From positions 1-27,403 of the forward strand of contig JBGQDM010000039.1 of assembly GCA_041495845.1 (NCBI GenBank): a stretch of 27,403 nucleotides of DNA, given 5' to 3'. Made by a program: the position numbers and the translations under genes. Below, one piece after another: positions 1-7,204 of this stretch (position 1 is the first letter of the stretch; each line of letters begins with the position of its first letter). The notes under the pieces are model-generated. The model searched no databases. It was not told where the DNA came from and saw only the letters and a list, made by a program, of their open reading frames with translations. The stretch comes from JBGQDM01 sp041495845 (GTDB taxonomy: Bacteria; Acidobacteriota; Terriglobia; Terriglobales; Acidobacteriaceae).

Positions 1-672
1 ATGTTCACGTCGCGCGCCGAATTCCGCCTGCATCTGCGTATTGACAACGCCGACCAGCGGCTGACACCGCACGGCCGCCGCGTGGGCATGATCGACGATG
101 CGGCCTGGGAGGGGTTCCTGCACAAGCAGGCGCGGGCAAAATCGCTGCGCGAATGCCTGGAGACGACGCGATTGACTGCCAGCATCCTGGAAGGGCTGGC
201 GGAGGCGGGTGGACCACCGTTGACGAGCGACACCCTCGGCTCCACGCTTGCCCAGTTGCTCAAGCGTCCTGAAGTTCGCATCGAACATCTGCTGCCAGTG
301 GTGCGCGAGCGGGTTCCGGCGTTCTTTGAAAAAGAAATCTTGCCGCTCTCCCAGCTTTCAGCGATGCTTCTGTCGGAATTGAAGGCGATCGAAACGGAAA
401 TCAAGTACGCCGGATATTTGAGCCAGCAGGAAAAATCCATCGAGCGCCTGAGGAAAGCGGAGCAGCATACGATCCCCGAGTGGTTCAACTATCAGTCGAT
501 CAGCGGCCTGTCGCGCGAGGTGCAGGAAAAACTGATGCGCGTGCGCCCGCGCACTTTGGGGCAGGCAGGCAGCATTCCCGGAGTGACCCCGGCCGCCGTT
601 TCTTTGATCCACGTGTTTATCGAACTGCAGGGGCGCAAGCGCGGTCAGGCTGGCGTGGTGGCGAGTCTCTAG
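1..672 (+). CDS. mnmG: tRNA uridine-5-carboxymethylaminomethyl modification enzyme MnmG, C-terminal part
   Basis: MnmG (GidA) works with MnmE in the cytoplasm to place the carboxymethylaminomethyl group on the wobble uridine of certain tRNAs, using FAD, NADH and methylene-THF. The 223 visible residues begin inside the conserved block MFTSRAEFRLHLRIDNADQR, so the first ATG is internal and the FAD-binding N-terminus lies before the window; full-length family members are about 620-650 aa. The rest is the helical C-terminal domain that contacts MnmE and tRNA: the YAGYLSQQEKSIERL stretch near residues 136-150, the SGLSREVQEKL motif near 168-178, and GVTPAAVSLI near 194-203. The stop is at 670-672. 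The next gene is convergent, 60 bp away. Assignment is firm; only the 5' end is missing. Confidence 0.95.
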   Translation: MFTSRAEFRLHLRIDNADQRLTPHGRRVGMIDDAAWEGFLHKQARAKSLRECLETTRLTASILEGLAEAGGPPLTSDTLGSTLAQLLKRPEVRIEHLLPVVRERVPAFFEKEILPLSQLSAMLLSELKAIETEIKYAGYLSQQEKSIERLRKAEQHTIPEWFNYQSISGLSREVQEKLMRVRPRTLGQAGSIPGVTPAAVSLIHVFIELQGRKRGQAGVVASL

Positions 673-732
673 GTTCGCAGAGCAGGAGTCCAGCCATCGG
701 CCCCCGGTCAGGAAGCGACCCGGTCAGATTCG

Positions 733-1413
733 CTAGCCTCTTTCGAACGCGTGCTTCTCCTCCAGTGCTTCCAACGCTCGCTCCTGGGCCGCTTCGAACT
801 CTGCGGCGTGAGTCATTAGCGCTGGCGTCGCACGCGCGTGGCTACCGTCCAGCGTAACCAAACCGGACGCGGCGAGTTGCTGCGCTGCGGCCGCGAGTGC
901 TTCCACCGTCACGCCCAGATACTGGGCATCGACCGCGTCATCGATTTGCACCTTGATTCCCGCGCTGCCTCTGCTCTGCCAATACACTTTGCGCTTGAGG
1001 AACTCAGCCACGGTCGCGCCATTCGCCGTGTGAAACGTCCACACTTTGCGCTTGACGCTGAAGTACCGGCTGGAGAGTTGCACCGGCACCAGCTTCGCCG
1101 ACTTCAAGAACTCGACCTGTTGGCCATCCACTTCCTTGCGCAACACATTCATGGTCGTCGATTCGGAGTCTTGGCGTTCGAGCGAGGGCAGCACATCCCG
1201 CAGCGTGGCGGAAACGTTGACCGCCACCAGGGCCTGACCGTCCTTCCCGACGGGCCGCAGTTTGGCATGCACCGTCCAAAAATCCGCCCCCGACGTGGAC
1301 GGCCGGTAGGGCCAATCGATTTCTACCTCCAACGCAATTCCGGATACAGTCAGCCACAACGCATTCCCGTTTCCTGCCACAGTCGGCTGCCTCCCCGCTT
1401 GGAATGAACGCAT
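733..1413 (-). CDS. conserved-looking hypothetical protein
   Basis: I do not recognise this 226-aa protein. The reading is protein-like: beta-strand-rich in the N-terminal two thirds (alternating stretches such as LWLTVSGIALEVEIDWPY and FWTVHAKLRPVG), then a helical, Ala/Glu-rich tail (about residues 165-226). There is no signal peptide, membrane segment or metal motif. The start is unsure. ATG at 1413 has no Shine-Dalgarno site; a GTG at 1380 has GGGAGG nine bases before it and would give about 215 aa starting just before the first strand. A TTG at 1431 is less likely. It is convergent with mnmG and divergent from the TPR gene at 1584. The opposite strand is also open over 838-1407, but reads as low-quality Arg/His/Gly-rich sequence. 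Confidence 0.6.
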   Translation of the reverse strand: MRSFQAGRQPTVAGNGNALWLTVSGIALEVEIDWPYRPSTSGADFWTVHAKLRPVGKDGQALVAVNVSATLRDVLPSLERQDSESTTMNVLRKEVDGQQVEFLKSAKLVPVQLSSRYFSVKRKVWTFHTANGATVAEFLKRKVYWQSRGSAGIKVQIDDAVDAQYLGVTVEALAAAAQQLAASGLVTLDGSHARATPALMTHAAEFEAAQERALEALEEKHAFERG

Positions 1414-1445
1414 TATCTTAAATGGAGGCAAGGCGGTTCCGCTGC

Positions 1446-1462
1446 CGGCACGCGGGCGAGGG
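1446..1462 (+). repeat. 17-bp intergenic repeat, copy 1 (family B)
   Basis: The 17-mer CGGCACGCGGGCGAGGG occurs here and again, identically and in the same orientation, at 3068-3084. The two copies sit just before and just after the secreted TPR gene. A shorter 11-base match (CGCGGGCGAGG) lies at 8339-8349 in another intergenic space. Here the repeat is followed by a GC-rich tract ending in GCCCGCC near 1490, which could pair with its GCGGGC core. It resembles dispersed REP-like sequences, but copy number in the genome cannot be judged from this window. Confidence 0.55.
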
Positions 1463-1583
1463 CCCTTCGCTCCGCTCGAGGGCAGGCTGCCCGCCCCATA
1501 CCCGCACTTAGCCCCTTACTTCGGTTACATGCCCTCGGTGTGCCACCCGTGCTAATTTCAAACCGAAGTTCAAAGGAACCACC

Positions 1584-3035
1584 ATGTCTACTACCACGCG
1601 TCTGCGCTTGCTCACCCTCTGCCTGGTTCTGGCCACAGCGGCCCCTGTTTTCTGCGCTGCTTCCGGCGAAATGCCCATCACCACCAGCTCCGCCGAAGCG
1701 CGCCACCTTTACCTTCACGGCCTTGACCACTACGGCAACTATCTCCAGATCGAAAAGGCGCTGCAGGCCTGGCGCGCCTCGGTGGGCAAAGACCCGCGGT
1801 GTGCCATGTCGTGGGCCATGATCGCCCGCATTTCCCGCGATCCCAAAGAGACGCAAGCCGCACGCACCCATGCCAAGTCCCTCAGCCCGCGAGTCTCGAA
1901 GGGCGAGCAGCTGTTCATCAAGTGGGTTACGGCGGTGGCGGAGGACAACTACCTGGATGGCATCGCCGCCTTGAATGACCTGCTGGCGGAATACCCTGGA
2001 GACAAGTGGATCCTCTTCAACGCCGGCGACTGGCTGGTTTCCCAGAGCGCATACCGCCGCGCGCAACCCATGTTTGAAAAGGCTTACGCGCTCGATCCAA
2101 AATTCCCGGCCGTACTCAACGATCTCGGTTACACCTACGCCCACTTTCGCGATTACCCCAAGGCGCTCGACATGCTGGCGCGCTACACCGCGACGATTCC
2201 CGGCGAACCCAACGGCGAAGATTCCTATGCGGAGATTCTGCGTCTCTCCGGGAACTTCAATGGCGCGCTCGAGCACTACCGCAAGGCGTTGCGCATCGAT
2301 CCCAAGTTTCATTCCTCGCAGGTGGGATTGGCGGACACCTACGCACTGATGGGCGACGAAGCGCGCGCCCGGGCCGAATATGAAAAGGCCATTGCCATGG
2401 CCCCCAGCGAGCCCGACCGTCTCGACTACTCACTGCGCTCGGCCGCATCTTTCGTTCGCGACAAAAACTACGCCGCTGCCAGCAAGCAATACACCGCCGT
2501 CGCGCTGCGCGCCCACCGCGTGGAAAACGACCTTTTCGAAGCGCAGGCGCACCGCGCCATGGCACTCTACCAGACTGATTTCCCGGCCGCGCTCGACCAC
2601 CTGGAACAGGCCGAGCGGGCGCTGCATCACAACGCCGCCATGTCCGGCTACGACCGCCAACTGGAACTGGCCAACATTCTGCGCACCCAGGTCCTGTTGC
2701 TCACCCGCAACAACCGTCTGGCCGACGCCGACCGCGCCCTGGCCAAACTCCAGGACCTTTCTGACAGCTCGCACAACGATACGGTCGAACGGTCGCTGCA
2801 CGTTGCGCTGGGGGCATCGCAGCTCGCTCACAAGCAATTCGCGGACGCCATCTCCAATCTCGAAGAAGATCCGGACGATCCCTTCGCACTGGAGCTGCTC
2901 GCCCGTGCGCAGCGCGCCGCCGGTGACACTGCTTCCGCTGAAGCTGCCGAGAACCACCTGCTCAATCTGAACATCGCCACCGTCGAGCAGGCCGTCGTCG
3001 TACTTCCGGCGCGGCAGTCGTTTCACGGGCAGTAA
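1584..3035 (+). CDS. secreted tetratricopeptide-repeat (TPR) protein
   Basis: 483-aa protein with an N-terminal signal peptide (residues 1 to about 26, hydrophobic core LLTLCLVLATAAPVF) and a body of TPR-type helical pairs. The clearest repeats run from about residue 145 to 280: ILFNAGDWLVSQSAYRRA, VLNDLGYTYAHFRDYPKA, YAEILRLSGNFNGALEHY and VGLADTYALMGDEARARA, each followed by the usual DP-type turn. Weaker repeats continue to about 460. TPR proteins act as scaffolds; no catalytic motif is seen, so the role is unknown beyond a likely periplasmic or outer-surface location. The ATG at 1584 has AAAGGA eight bases upstream. It is a single-gene unit, divergent from the preceding gene and convergent with the kinase gene, flanked by direct copies of the 17-bp repeat. 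Confidence 0.85.
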   Translation: MSTTTRLRLLTLCLVLATAAPVFCAASGEMPITTSSAEARHLYLHGLDHYGNYLQIEKALQAWRASVGKDPRCAMSWAMIARISRDPKETQAARTHAKSLSPRVSKGEQLFIKWVTAVAEDNYLDGIAALNDLLAEYPGDKWILFNAGDWLVSQSAYRRAQPMFEKAYALDPKFPAVLNDLGYTYAHFRDYPKALDMLARYTATIPGEPNGEDSYAEILRLSGNFNGALEHYRKALRIDPKFHSSQVGLADTYALMGDEARARAEYEKAIAMAPSEPDRLDYSLRSAASFVRDKNYAAASKQYTAVALRAHRVENDLFEAQAHRAMALYQTDFPAALDHLEQAERALHHNAAMSGYDRQLELANILRTQVLLLTRNNRLADADRALAKLQDLSDSSHNDTVERSLHVALGASQLAHKQFADAISNLEEDPDDPFALELLARAQRAAGDTASAEAAENHLLNLNIATVEQAVVVLPARQSFHGQ

Positions 3036-3067
3036 TTTGGCAGGGCTACGCGCCGACAGATTGCCAG

Positions 3068-3092
3068 CGGCACGCGGGCGAGGGTGCCCGCG
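3068..3092 (+). repeat. 17-bp intergenic repeat, copy 2, with GC-rich hairpin
   Basis: The second exact copy of the 17-mer seen at 1446-1462 occupies 3068-3084. Here it overlaps a perfect 7-bp stem, CGCGGGC (3073-3079) with GCCCGCG (3086-3092), around the loop GAGGGT. The hairpin lies in the 74-bp gap between the stop codons of two convergent genes, so it could end transcription from either side. Neither flank has a run of T, so it is not a standard intrinsic terminator. Confidence 0.5.
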
Positions 3093-3109
3093 CCACACAA
3101 CACCCACCT

Positions 3110-5764
3110 CTACTTTTTTTGCGTGGGGACCCAATTGAGCAGCACCCGCACCGGCTGGTGCGCCGTGACGTCCACGTGCTCGTGCACGAGGAAGTGCTGG
3201 CCTTTGTCGAAGACCTCGAAGATCCCCCTGTCGAGCCAGGAGATACCACTTGCGTGTTCCGGCAGGGGAAAGAGTTCGTGTGGCATCCCGAACTGAACCC
3301 GGGCGCCAGGGATTACATCCACAGCCGTCAATTTGTCTCCCTGATTCACGAAGAAGAGCTCTTTACCGTCACGCCGCCAGCGCGGCTGCAGGCCACCGCT
3401 GGTTGAGGCCTGAGTCTTGCCGCTGGGAGTGGGAAAGCTGGTCACATAAACTTCCGGGCGCCCGGAGTCATCGGACTGGTAAGCGATCCAGTGGCCATCA
3501 GGGGAAATGGTGGGATTAAGCACTTTTTCGTTGGGCAGCAAGGCTGCAGGTTTGGCATCCTGGGCCAGCGATAGGAGCCAGGCATGCTCCCCCTTGACCG
3601 GATCATAGGTGAGGTACACCAGCGAGTGTCCGTCGGGCGCGAAAGAGAGCGGGACGCTGTCCACATCGGCAACGAGCAAAGGGGTGGCATCGCCCGCGCC
3701 GCTGGCCTGCACCTGAAACAGGTTGTACATCCCATTTCGATCGGAACCGAAGACAATGCGCGAACCATCCGGCGTCCAGATCGGCTGAATCTCGCCTTCG
3801 CCGGAGGTGCTCAGGCGGGTAAAGGTGTCACGCTCGAGATCTGCGATCCACAAATGCATGCCACCGGTGGTCGGGTCGGAACGAGACACGACGAACTGCT
3901 TTTCGTTCGGGGCCAGACTCAAGCCGATGTACGGGGCGATGGGGCCGACGGGCCGTACGCGTCGGCCGCTGCGGTCAAAGATGACGAACTGCGAATCGGT
4001 GTAGCCGCTGGTCTGAAACGCGACGACGCCGTTGTGAGAGACCGTGGCCGAGGCGGCGGCGTCGCCGCGGCGGTAGCCAACGCGTTCGGCAAGGACAAAG
4101 GGGTCGCCTTTCAATTTGAGGGCCGACGGATCAAACGCTTGGGCCAGAAGTGAGCCCCTCCTGACGAACACGATGTATCCGGGATCGGAGTAACCCACTA
4201 GGGCGTCGCCTTCCAACAGCGGATGCACCGTGCCGGAGTCCAGGGTGGTCCAGCAGATCTGCACCGGCGCGCCCGTCCTGCGGTTAAGGAAGAGAATGTG
4301 CTGGCCGTCGGGCAGAAACACGCCACGGGTGTGCACCACCTCGTGGCGGCTGGGATCGAGCCGGGTAAGCGGCGCCGGCGTGCCGCCGCCGGCGGAGACG
4401 CGAAACAGACCCTGGCCGTAGTAAGGCGTGAATACGATGACGCCGTCCGCGCTCCAGTCCCCGCCAAAACCGTACGAAGAATCGGCCAGCACCTGGGTAC
4501 GCGCACCCTGTAGATCCGTGCGCATGATTTTGCCATTGGCGAAGAAGCCCAGTGCTTGGGAATCGGGAGACCAGAAAACGCTGGTCGAGTTTTCGGTGCC
4601 CGGGATTGGACGGGTGACAAAGGAATTGAGATCGCGTACCCAGATCTGCGCCTTGCCCTCACCGTCAAGAACGAGAGCCAGTTTGCGGCTGTCTGGGGAG
4701 ATGCTCATGCGCCAGACGTGTTGCTCGGGGGGCATGGTGATCTCGAGGCTCATGGGCTGGCTCTCACCCGTTGCGGACCGGAACAACGCGGATGTGGCCA
4801 CGGCGCCCAGAACCAGCATCAGGGCAGAGAGTACAAGGATGAGGCGGCGATCGCGGCGCGAGCGCGTGAATCCCGGGGGAGCGCCCCGAGCGTCTGCATC
4901 CGACTCGGCAATCCACTTGAGTTCGGCGGCCACATCGCGGGCACTCTGCCAGCGCTCATCTGCATCCTTGGCCATGGCGCGGCGAACCACGTGCTCGAGG
5001 GCGGGCGGTGTGTTCGGTTGCAGGGCGCTCAACGGGCGCGGCTCCGCCGTAAGAATGGCGGCAATCGCCGAGGCGGTGCTCTTGCTCTCGAAGGCGCGAT
5101 GGCCGGTGATCATTTCATAGAGCACCGCGCCCAGAGCGAAAATGTCACTGCGCGAACTGGCCTCGCGGCCTTCCACCTGCTCCGGCGACATGTATTGAAA
5201 CGTGCCGCAGACCGTACCTTCCGAGGTCAGCGGCAGCGTGGAGGCGTTGATGGTTTCCGTGGCGCCGGTGGGAGGAGGAGGAGCGGGAGCGACGGCCTTG
5301 GCAATTCCGAAATCCATCAATTTGGCGCCGGCGCGGGTAAGCATGATGTTGCCGGGTTTGAGGTCGCGATGGACCACGCCGATGCGATGGACGCGGTCCA
5401 GACCTTCAGCGATTTCTGCGCCGTAGCGGAGCACCTGGTCGATGGGGAGCGGGCCCTTGTGGAGGCGTGCGGCAAGAGTTTCGCCCTCGAGATACTCCAT
5501 CACCAGAAAGTGGGTGCCGTCCTGCTCGCCGACGTCATAAAGCTGGCACACGTGCGGATGGTTGAGGCTGGAGATGGTGCGGGCTTCCCGGTCAAAGCGC
5601 TCGCGGGCCTCCGTTTTTTCGGCCAGCCACGGGGCCAGAATTTTGATGGCAACGGTGCGGTCGAGGCGGGTATCGCGGGCCCGATAGACTTCACCCATGC
5701 CGCCTGCGCCCAGCGAGGCTTCGATCTGGTAAGGGCCAAGGCGGGTTCCAGCGCTGAGGGACAT
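3110..5764 (-). CDS. membrane Ser/Thr protein kinase with C-terminal TolB/WD40-like propeller
   Basis: 884-aa receptor-like eukaryotic-type kinase. The kinase domain (about 12-280) has every key residue: glycine loop GAGGMGEV (19-26), VAIK lysine 41, HRDLKPGN with catalytic Asp134, DFG with Asp151, and SPEQ as the APE-like motif. One membrane helix follows at about 308-330 (LILVLSALMLVLGAVATSAL). The extracytoplasmic part carries repeated PD40-type blades (ISPDSRKLAL, FWSPDSQALGFF, FAPDGHSLVYLTY, ISPDGHWIAYQSDDSG), forming a TolB-like beta-propeller that probably senses or binds a ligand. This architecture is typical of Acidobacteriota. The start at 5764 gives the normal lead-in to the glycine loop; longer in-frame reading to 5875 is not conserved-looking. 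There is no Shine-Dalgarno site, but a strong promoter lies 10 bases upstream (5775-5802). It follows ispF on the same strand. Confidence 0.93.
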   Translation of the reverse strand: MSLSAGTRLGPYQIEASLGAGGMGEVYRARDTRLDRTVAIKILAPWLAEKTEARERFDREARTISSLNHPHVCQLYDVGEQDGTHFLVMEYLEGETLAARLHKGPLPIDQVLRYGAEIAEGLDRVHRIGVVHRDLKPGNIMLTRAGAKLMDFGIAKAVAPAPPPPTGATETINASTLPLTSEGTVCGTFQYMSPEQVEGREASSRSDIFALGAVLYEMITGHRAFESKSTASAIAAILTAEPRPLSALQPNTPPALEHVVRRAMAKDADERWQSARDVAAELKWIAESDADARGAPPGFTRSRRDRRLILVLSALMLVLGAVATSALFRSATGESQPMSLEITMPPEQHVWRMSISPDSRKLALVLDGEGKAQIWVRDLNSFVTRPIPGTENSTSVFWSPDSQALGFFANGKIMRTDLQGARTQVLADSSYGFGGDWSADGVIVFTPYYGQGLFRVSAGGGTPAPLTRLDPSRHEVVHTRGVFLPDGQHILFLNRRTGAPVQICWTTLDSGTVHPLLEGDALVGYSDPGYIVFVRRGSLLAQAFDPSALKLKGDPFVLAERVGYRRGDAAASATVSHNGVVAFQTSGYTDSQFVIFDRSGRRVRPVGPIAPYIGLSLAPNEKQFVVSRSDPTTGGMHLWIADLERDTFTRLSTSGEGEIQPIWTPDGSRIVFGSDRNGMYNLFQVQASGAGDATPLLVADVDSVPLSFAPDGHSLVYLTYDPVKGEHAWLLSLAQDAKPAALLPNEKVLNPTISPDGHWIAYQSDDSGRPEVYVTSFPTPSGKTQASTSGGLQPRWRRDGKELFFVNQGDKLTAVDVIPGARVQFGMPHELFPLPEHASGISWLDRGIFEVFDKGQHFLVHEHVDVTAHQPVRVLLNWVPTQKK

Positions 5765-5774
5765 GGGAGCGGGA

Positions 5775-5802
5775 ATTATACCCGCTGGCGCACCGCCGGC
5801 AA
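5775..5802 (-). promoter_or_regulatory. sigma70-type promoter for the kinase gene, leaderless position
   Basis: Read on the minus strand: TTGCCG (5802-5797), 16 bases, TATAAT (5780-5775, perfect consensus), 10 bases, ATG at 5764. A start 7 bases past the -10 would leave a leader of only about 3-5 nt, and no ribosome site precedes the ATG. It lies in the 67-bp gap after ispF, so the kinase is probably transcribed on its own. Confidence 0.65.
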
Positions 5803-5831
5803 GGCAGATGCCAGCGATAGCCCAGCAGCAT

Positions 5832-6326
5832 TCAGCTTTTTGTTTTTTGCCGCGCAGCCAGCAATACCATGGCATGGGCGATGGCGGCGCCCTCCAGGTT
5901 AAGCCCTTCGGGAGTCTTCGCTTTCAGGCCAACGCAGTCCGGCGCGATGCCCAGCAACCCAGCAACGTGTTCGCGAATGCGCGCAGCGTGTGGGCCGATC
6001 TTGGGCGCGGCGAGAATCAGCGTCGAATCCATTTGCACCAGGCGATAGCCGGCGGCGTCCACGCGCCGCAACGCTTCCTGCAGAAAGACAGCCGAGTCGG
6101 CGCCTTTCCATTGCGGATCGGACGGGGGAAAGAGCGTGCCAATATCGGGCCCAGCGATGGCGCCAAGCAGCGCGTCCGTGATGGCATGGAGAAGCACATC
6201 GCCATCAGAATGGCCGCCCAGGCCCTGGGGATGCGGCAGCTCGATTCCGCCAATCTTCAGCGGAATGCCGGACCTGAAAGCGTGGGAGTCCCAACCGTAG
6301 CCAATGCGAGTTGCGGGTTTAGCCAT
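5832..6326 (-). CDS. ispF: 2-C-methyl-D-erythritol 2,4-cyclodiphosphate synthase IspF
   Basis: 164-aa cytoplasmic enzyme of the MEP isoprenoid pathway; it cyclises CDP-methylerythritol 2-phosphate to the 2,4-cyclodiphosphate with release of CMP. Family signatures are clear: RIGYGWDSHAF near the N-terminus supplies the zinc ligands Asp and His, GGHSDGDVLLHAITDALLGA has the third zinc His and the SDGDV motif, DIGTLFP and KGADS are conserved, and KAKTPEGLNLEGAAIA near the C-terminus contacts the cytidine. The usual length is about 157-160 aa, which fits the ATG at 6326; a TTG at 6386 would add 20 atypical residues. A promoter-like pair lies 8 bases upstream of the ATG. ispD lies 64 bp upstream on the same strand and supplies an earlier step of the pathway. 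Confidence 0.96.
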   Translation of the reverse strand: MAKPATRIGYGWDSHAFRSGIPLKIGGIELPHPQGLGGHSDGDVLLHAITDALLGAIAGPDIGTLFPPSDPQWKGADSAVFLQEALRRVDAAGYRLVQMDSTLILAAPKIGPHAARIREHVAGLLGIAPDCVGLKAKTPEGLNLEGAAIAHAMVLLAARQKTKS

Positions 6327-6334
6327 CGCCTGCA

Positions 6335-6363
6335 AGTTTACTTGGGCGAGCTCGGCTGGGCAA
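6335..6363 (-). promoter_or_regulatory. candidate promoter for ispF, leaderless position
   Basis: On the minus strand: TTGCCC (6363-6358), 17 bases, TAAACT (6340-6335), 8 bases, ATG at 6326. It fills the gap between ispD and ispF. The -10 matches consensus at 4 of 6 positions, so alone it is modest; it gains weight because the same layout recurs at other genes here. Confidence 0.45.
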
Positions 6364-6390
6364 TTTTGCTGTTGGTTCGCCGACAAAAAT

Positions 6391-7113
6391 CTACTTTGCC
6401 AGATAAAACTCGGCCACTTCCATATCCGCGGGCGTGGTGATCTTGATGTTGCGGGGCGAGCCCATCACCACTGCGACCGGCAAGCCGGAACGTTCGAACA
6501 GCGAGGCTTCGTCCGTGCCGAGAAAACCGTCGGCGGCAGCTTCATCGAAAACCCGCTTGAGCAGTCCGTAACGAAAGCCCTGCGGTGTTTGCGCCAGCAC
6601 GATCCGTTCCCGCGGCAGGGTGGCGTGAATGAGCGCGGTCTCGGCGGCGCGGTCCACCTGTTTGATGGTATCGACGGCGGGCAGGCCCGCGATGGCGGCG
6701 CCGTTCTTTTCCGCGGCAAGGATGACGGCGCGAATAATCTCGGGAGTCACGAACGGCCGGACCGCATCGTGGACCAGAACAATGTCATCCGGCGCGGCGC
6801 TGACCGCCTGGAGCGCGTTGGCCACCGACTGTTGCCGGTGCTCGCCGCCCTCAACTAGCTGGACTTTCTTTTGCAGGATGTCGCGGGCCTCTTTTTCCAG
6901 CCGTGCGCGAAAACCGGAAATTTCGTTCTTGCGCAGCGCCACGACAATTTCACTGACTTCGGCAACGGCGGCAAACTTCCGCAAAGTGTGGATGAGTATG
7001 GGCGTGCCACCCAGTTCGGAGAACTGCTTGGAAGGAGCAGACTTCTTACCGCGTGCAGGCGGCGCCATGCGCGTCCCCAGACCAGCGGCGGGAATGATCA
7101 CGACAACCTTCAT
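6391..7113 (-). CDS. ispD: 2-C-methyl-D-erythritol 4-phosphate cytidylyltransferase IspD
   Basis: 240-aa cytoplasmic enzyme that joins CTP and methylerythritol 4-phosphate to give CDP-methylerythritol, the third step of the MEP pathway. Visible motifs: the nucleotide-binding PAAGLGTRM (residues 8-16), KQF at 29-31, VEGGEHRQQSVANAL, VHDAVRPFV, and a C-terminal FLGTDEASLFERSG. Compared with E. coli IspD there is a short Ala/Pro/Lys-rich insertion between the GTRM loop and KQF (residues 17-28). ATG at 7113 starts right at the first beta strand. An in-frame TTG at 7152 adds 13 unlikely residues. The promoter at 7124-7152 sits 10 bases before the ATG and no Shine-Dalgarno is present. Its neighbours are ispF downstream and a PIN-TRAM gene upstream. 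Confidence 0.96.
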   Translation of the reverse strand: MKVVVIIPAAGLGTRMAPPARGKKSAPSKQFSELGGTPILIHTLRKFAAVAEVSEIVVALRKNEISGFRARLEKEARDILQKKVQLVEGGEHRQQSVANALQAVSAAPDDIVLVHDAVRPFVTPEIIRAVILAAEKNGAAIAGLPAVDTIKQVDRAAETALIHATLPRERIVLAQTPQGFRYGLLKRVFDEAAADGFLGTDEASLFERSGLPVAVVMGSPRNIKITTPADMEVAEFYLAK

Positions 7114-7123
7114 GCGGCCTGTA

Positions 7124-7152
7124 AGTATACGAGGCGGAGGAGCCAGGTTCAA
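7124..7152 (-). promoter_or_regulatory. promoter for ispD, leaderless position
   Basis: On the minus strand: TTGAAC (7152-7147), 17 bases, TATACT (7129-7124), 10 bases, ATG at 7113. Both hexamers are good and spacing is ideal. The predicted RNA would start about 3-4 nt before the ATG, and no ribosome site is visible. Confidence 0.6.
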
Positions 7153-7178
7153 ACCAGCGCTGGCCCCAACTTATCCGT

Positions 7179-7202
7179 TGGCCATCCGTGAATTCCGTGG
7201 CC
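7179..7202 (-). repeat. CACGGATT-type intergenic repeat, short copy (family A)
   Basis: The stretch ATCCGTGAATTCCGTGG (7184-7200) is the reverse complement of CCACGGAATTCACGGAT. It shares its core with the longer elements at 20548-20579 and 23947-24073. Flanking GGCC on each side makes it an imperfect palindrome. It lies in the 91-bp gap between the PIN-TRAM gene and ispD, away from both reading frames. Confidence 0.5.
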
Positions 7203-7204
7203 GC

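Noticed and set aside
838..1407. 189-codon open frame on the plus strand
   Set aside because: His/Arg/Gly-rich and without domain pattern; the minus frame (733-1413) reads as a normal protein.
1413..2312. 299-codon open frame on the minus strand
   Set aside because: Opposite the TPR protein with signal peptide and repeats; composition is shadow-like.
4556..5902. 448-codon open frame on the plus strand
   Set aside because: Antisense shadow of the kinase gene, in which all catalytic motifs are present.
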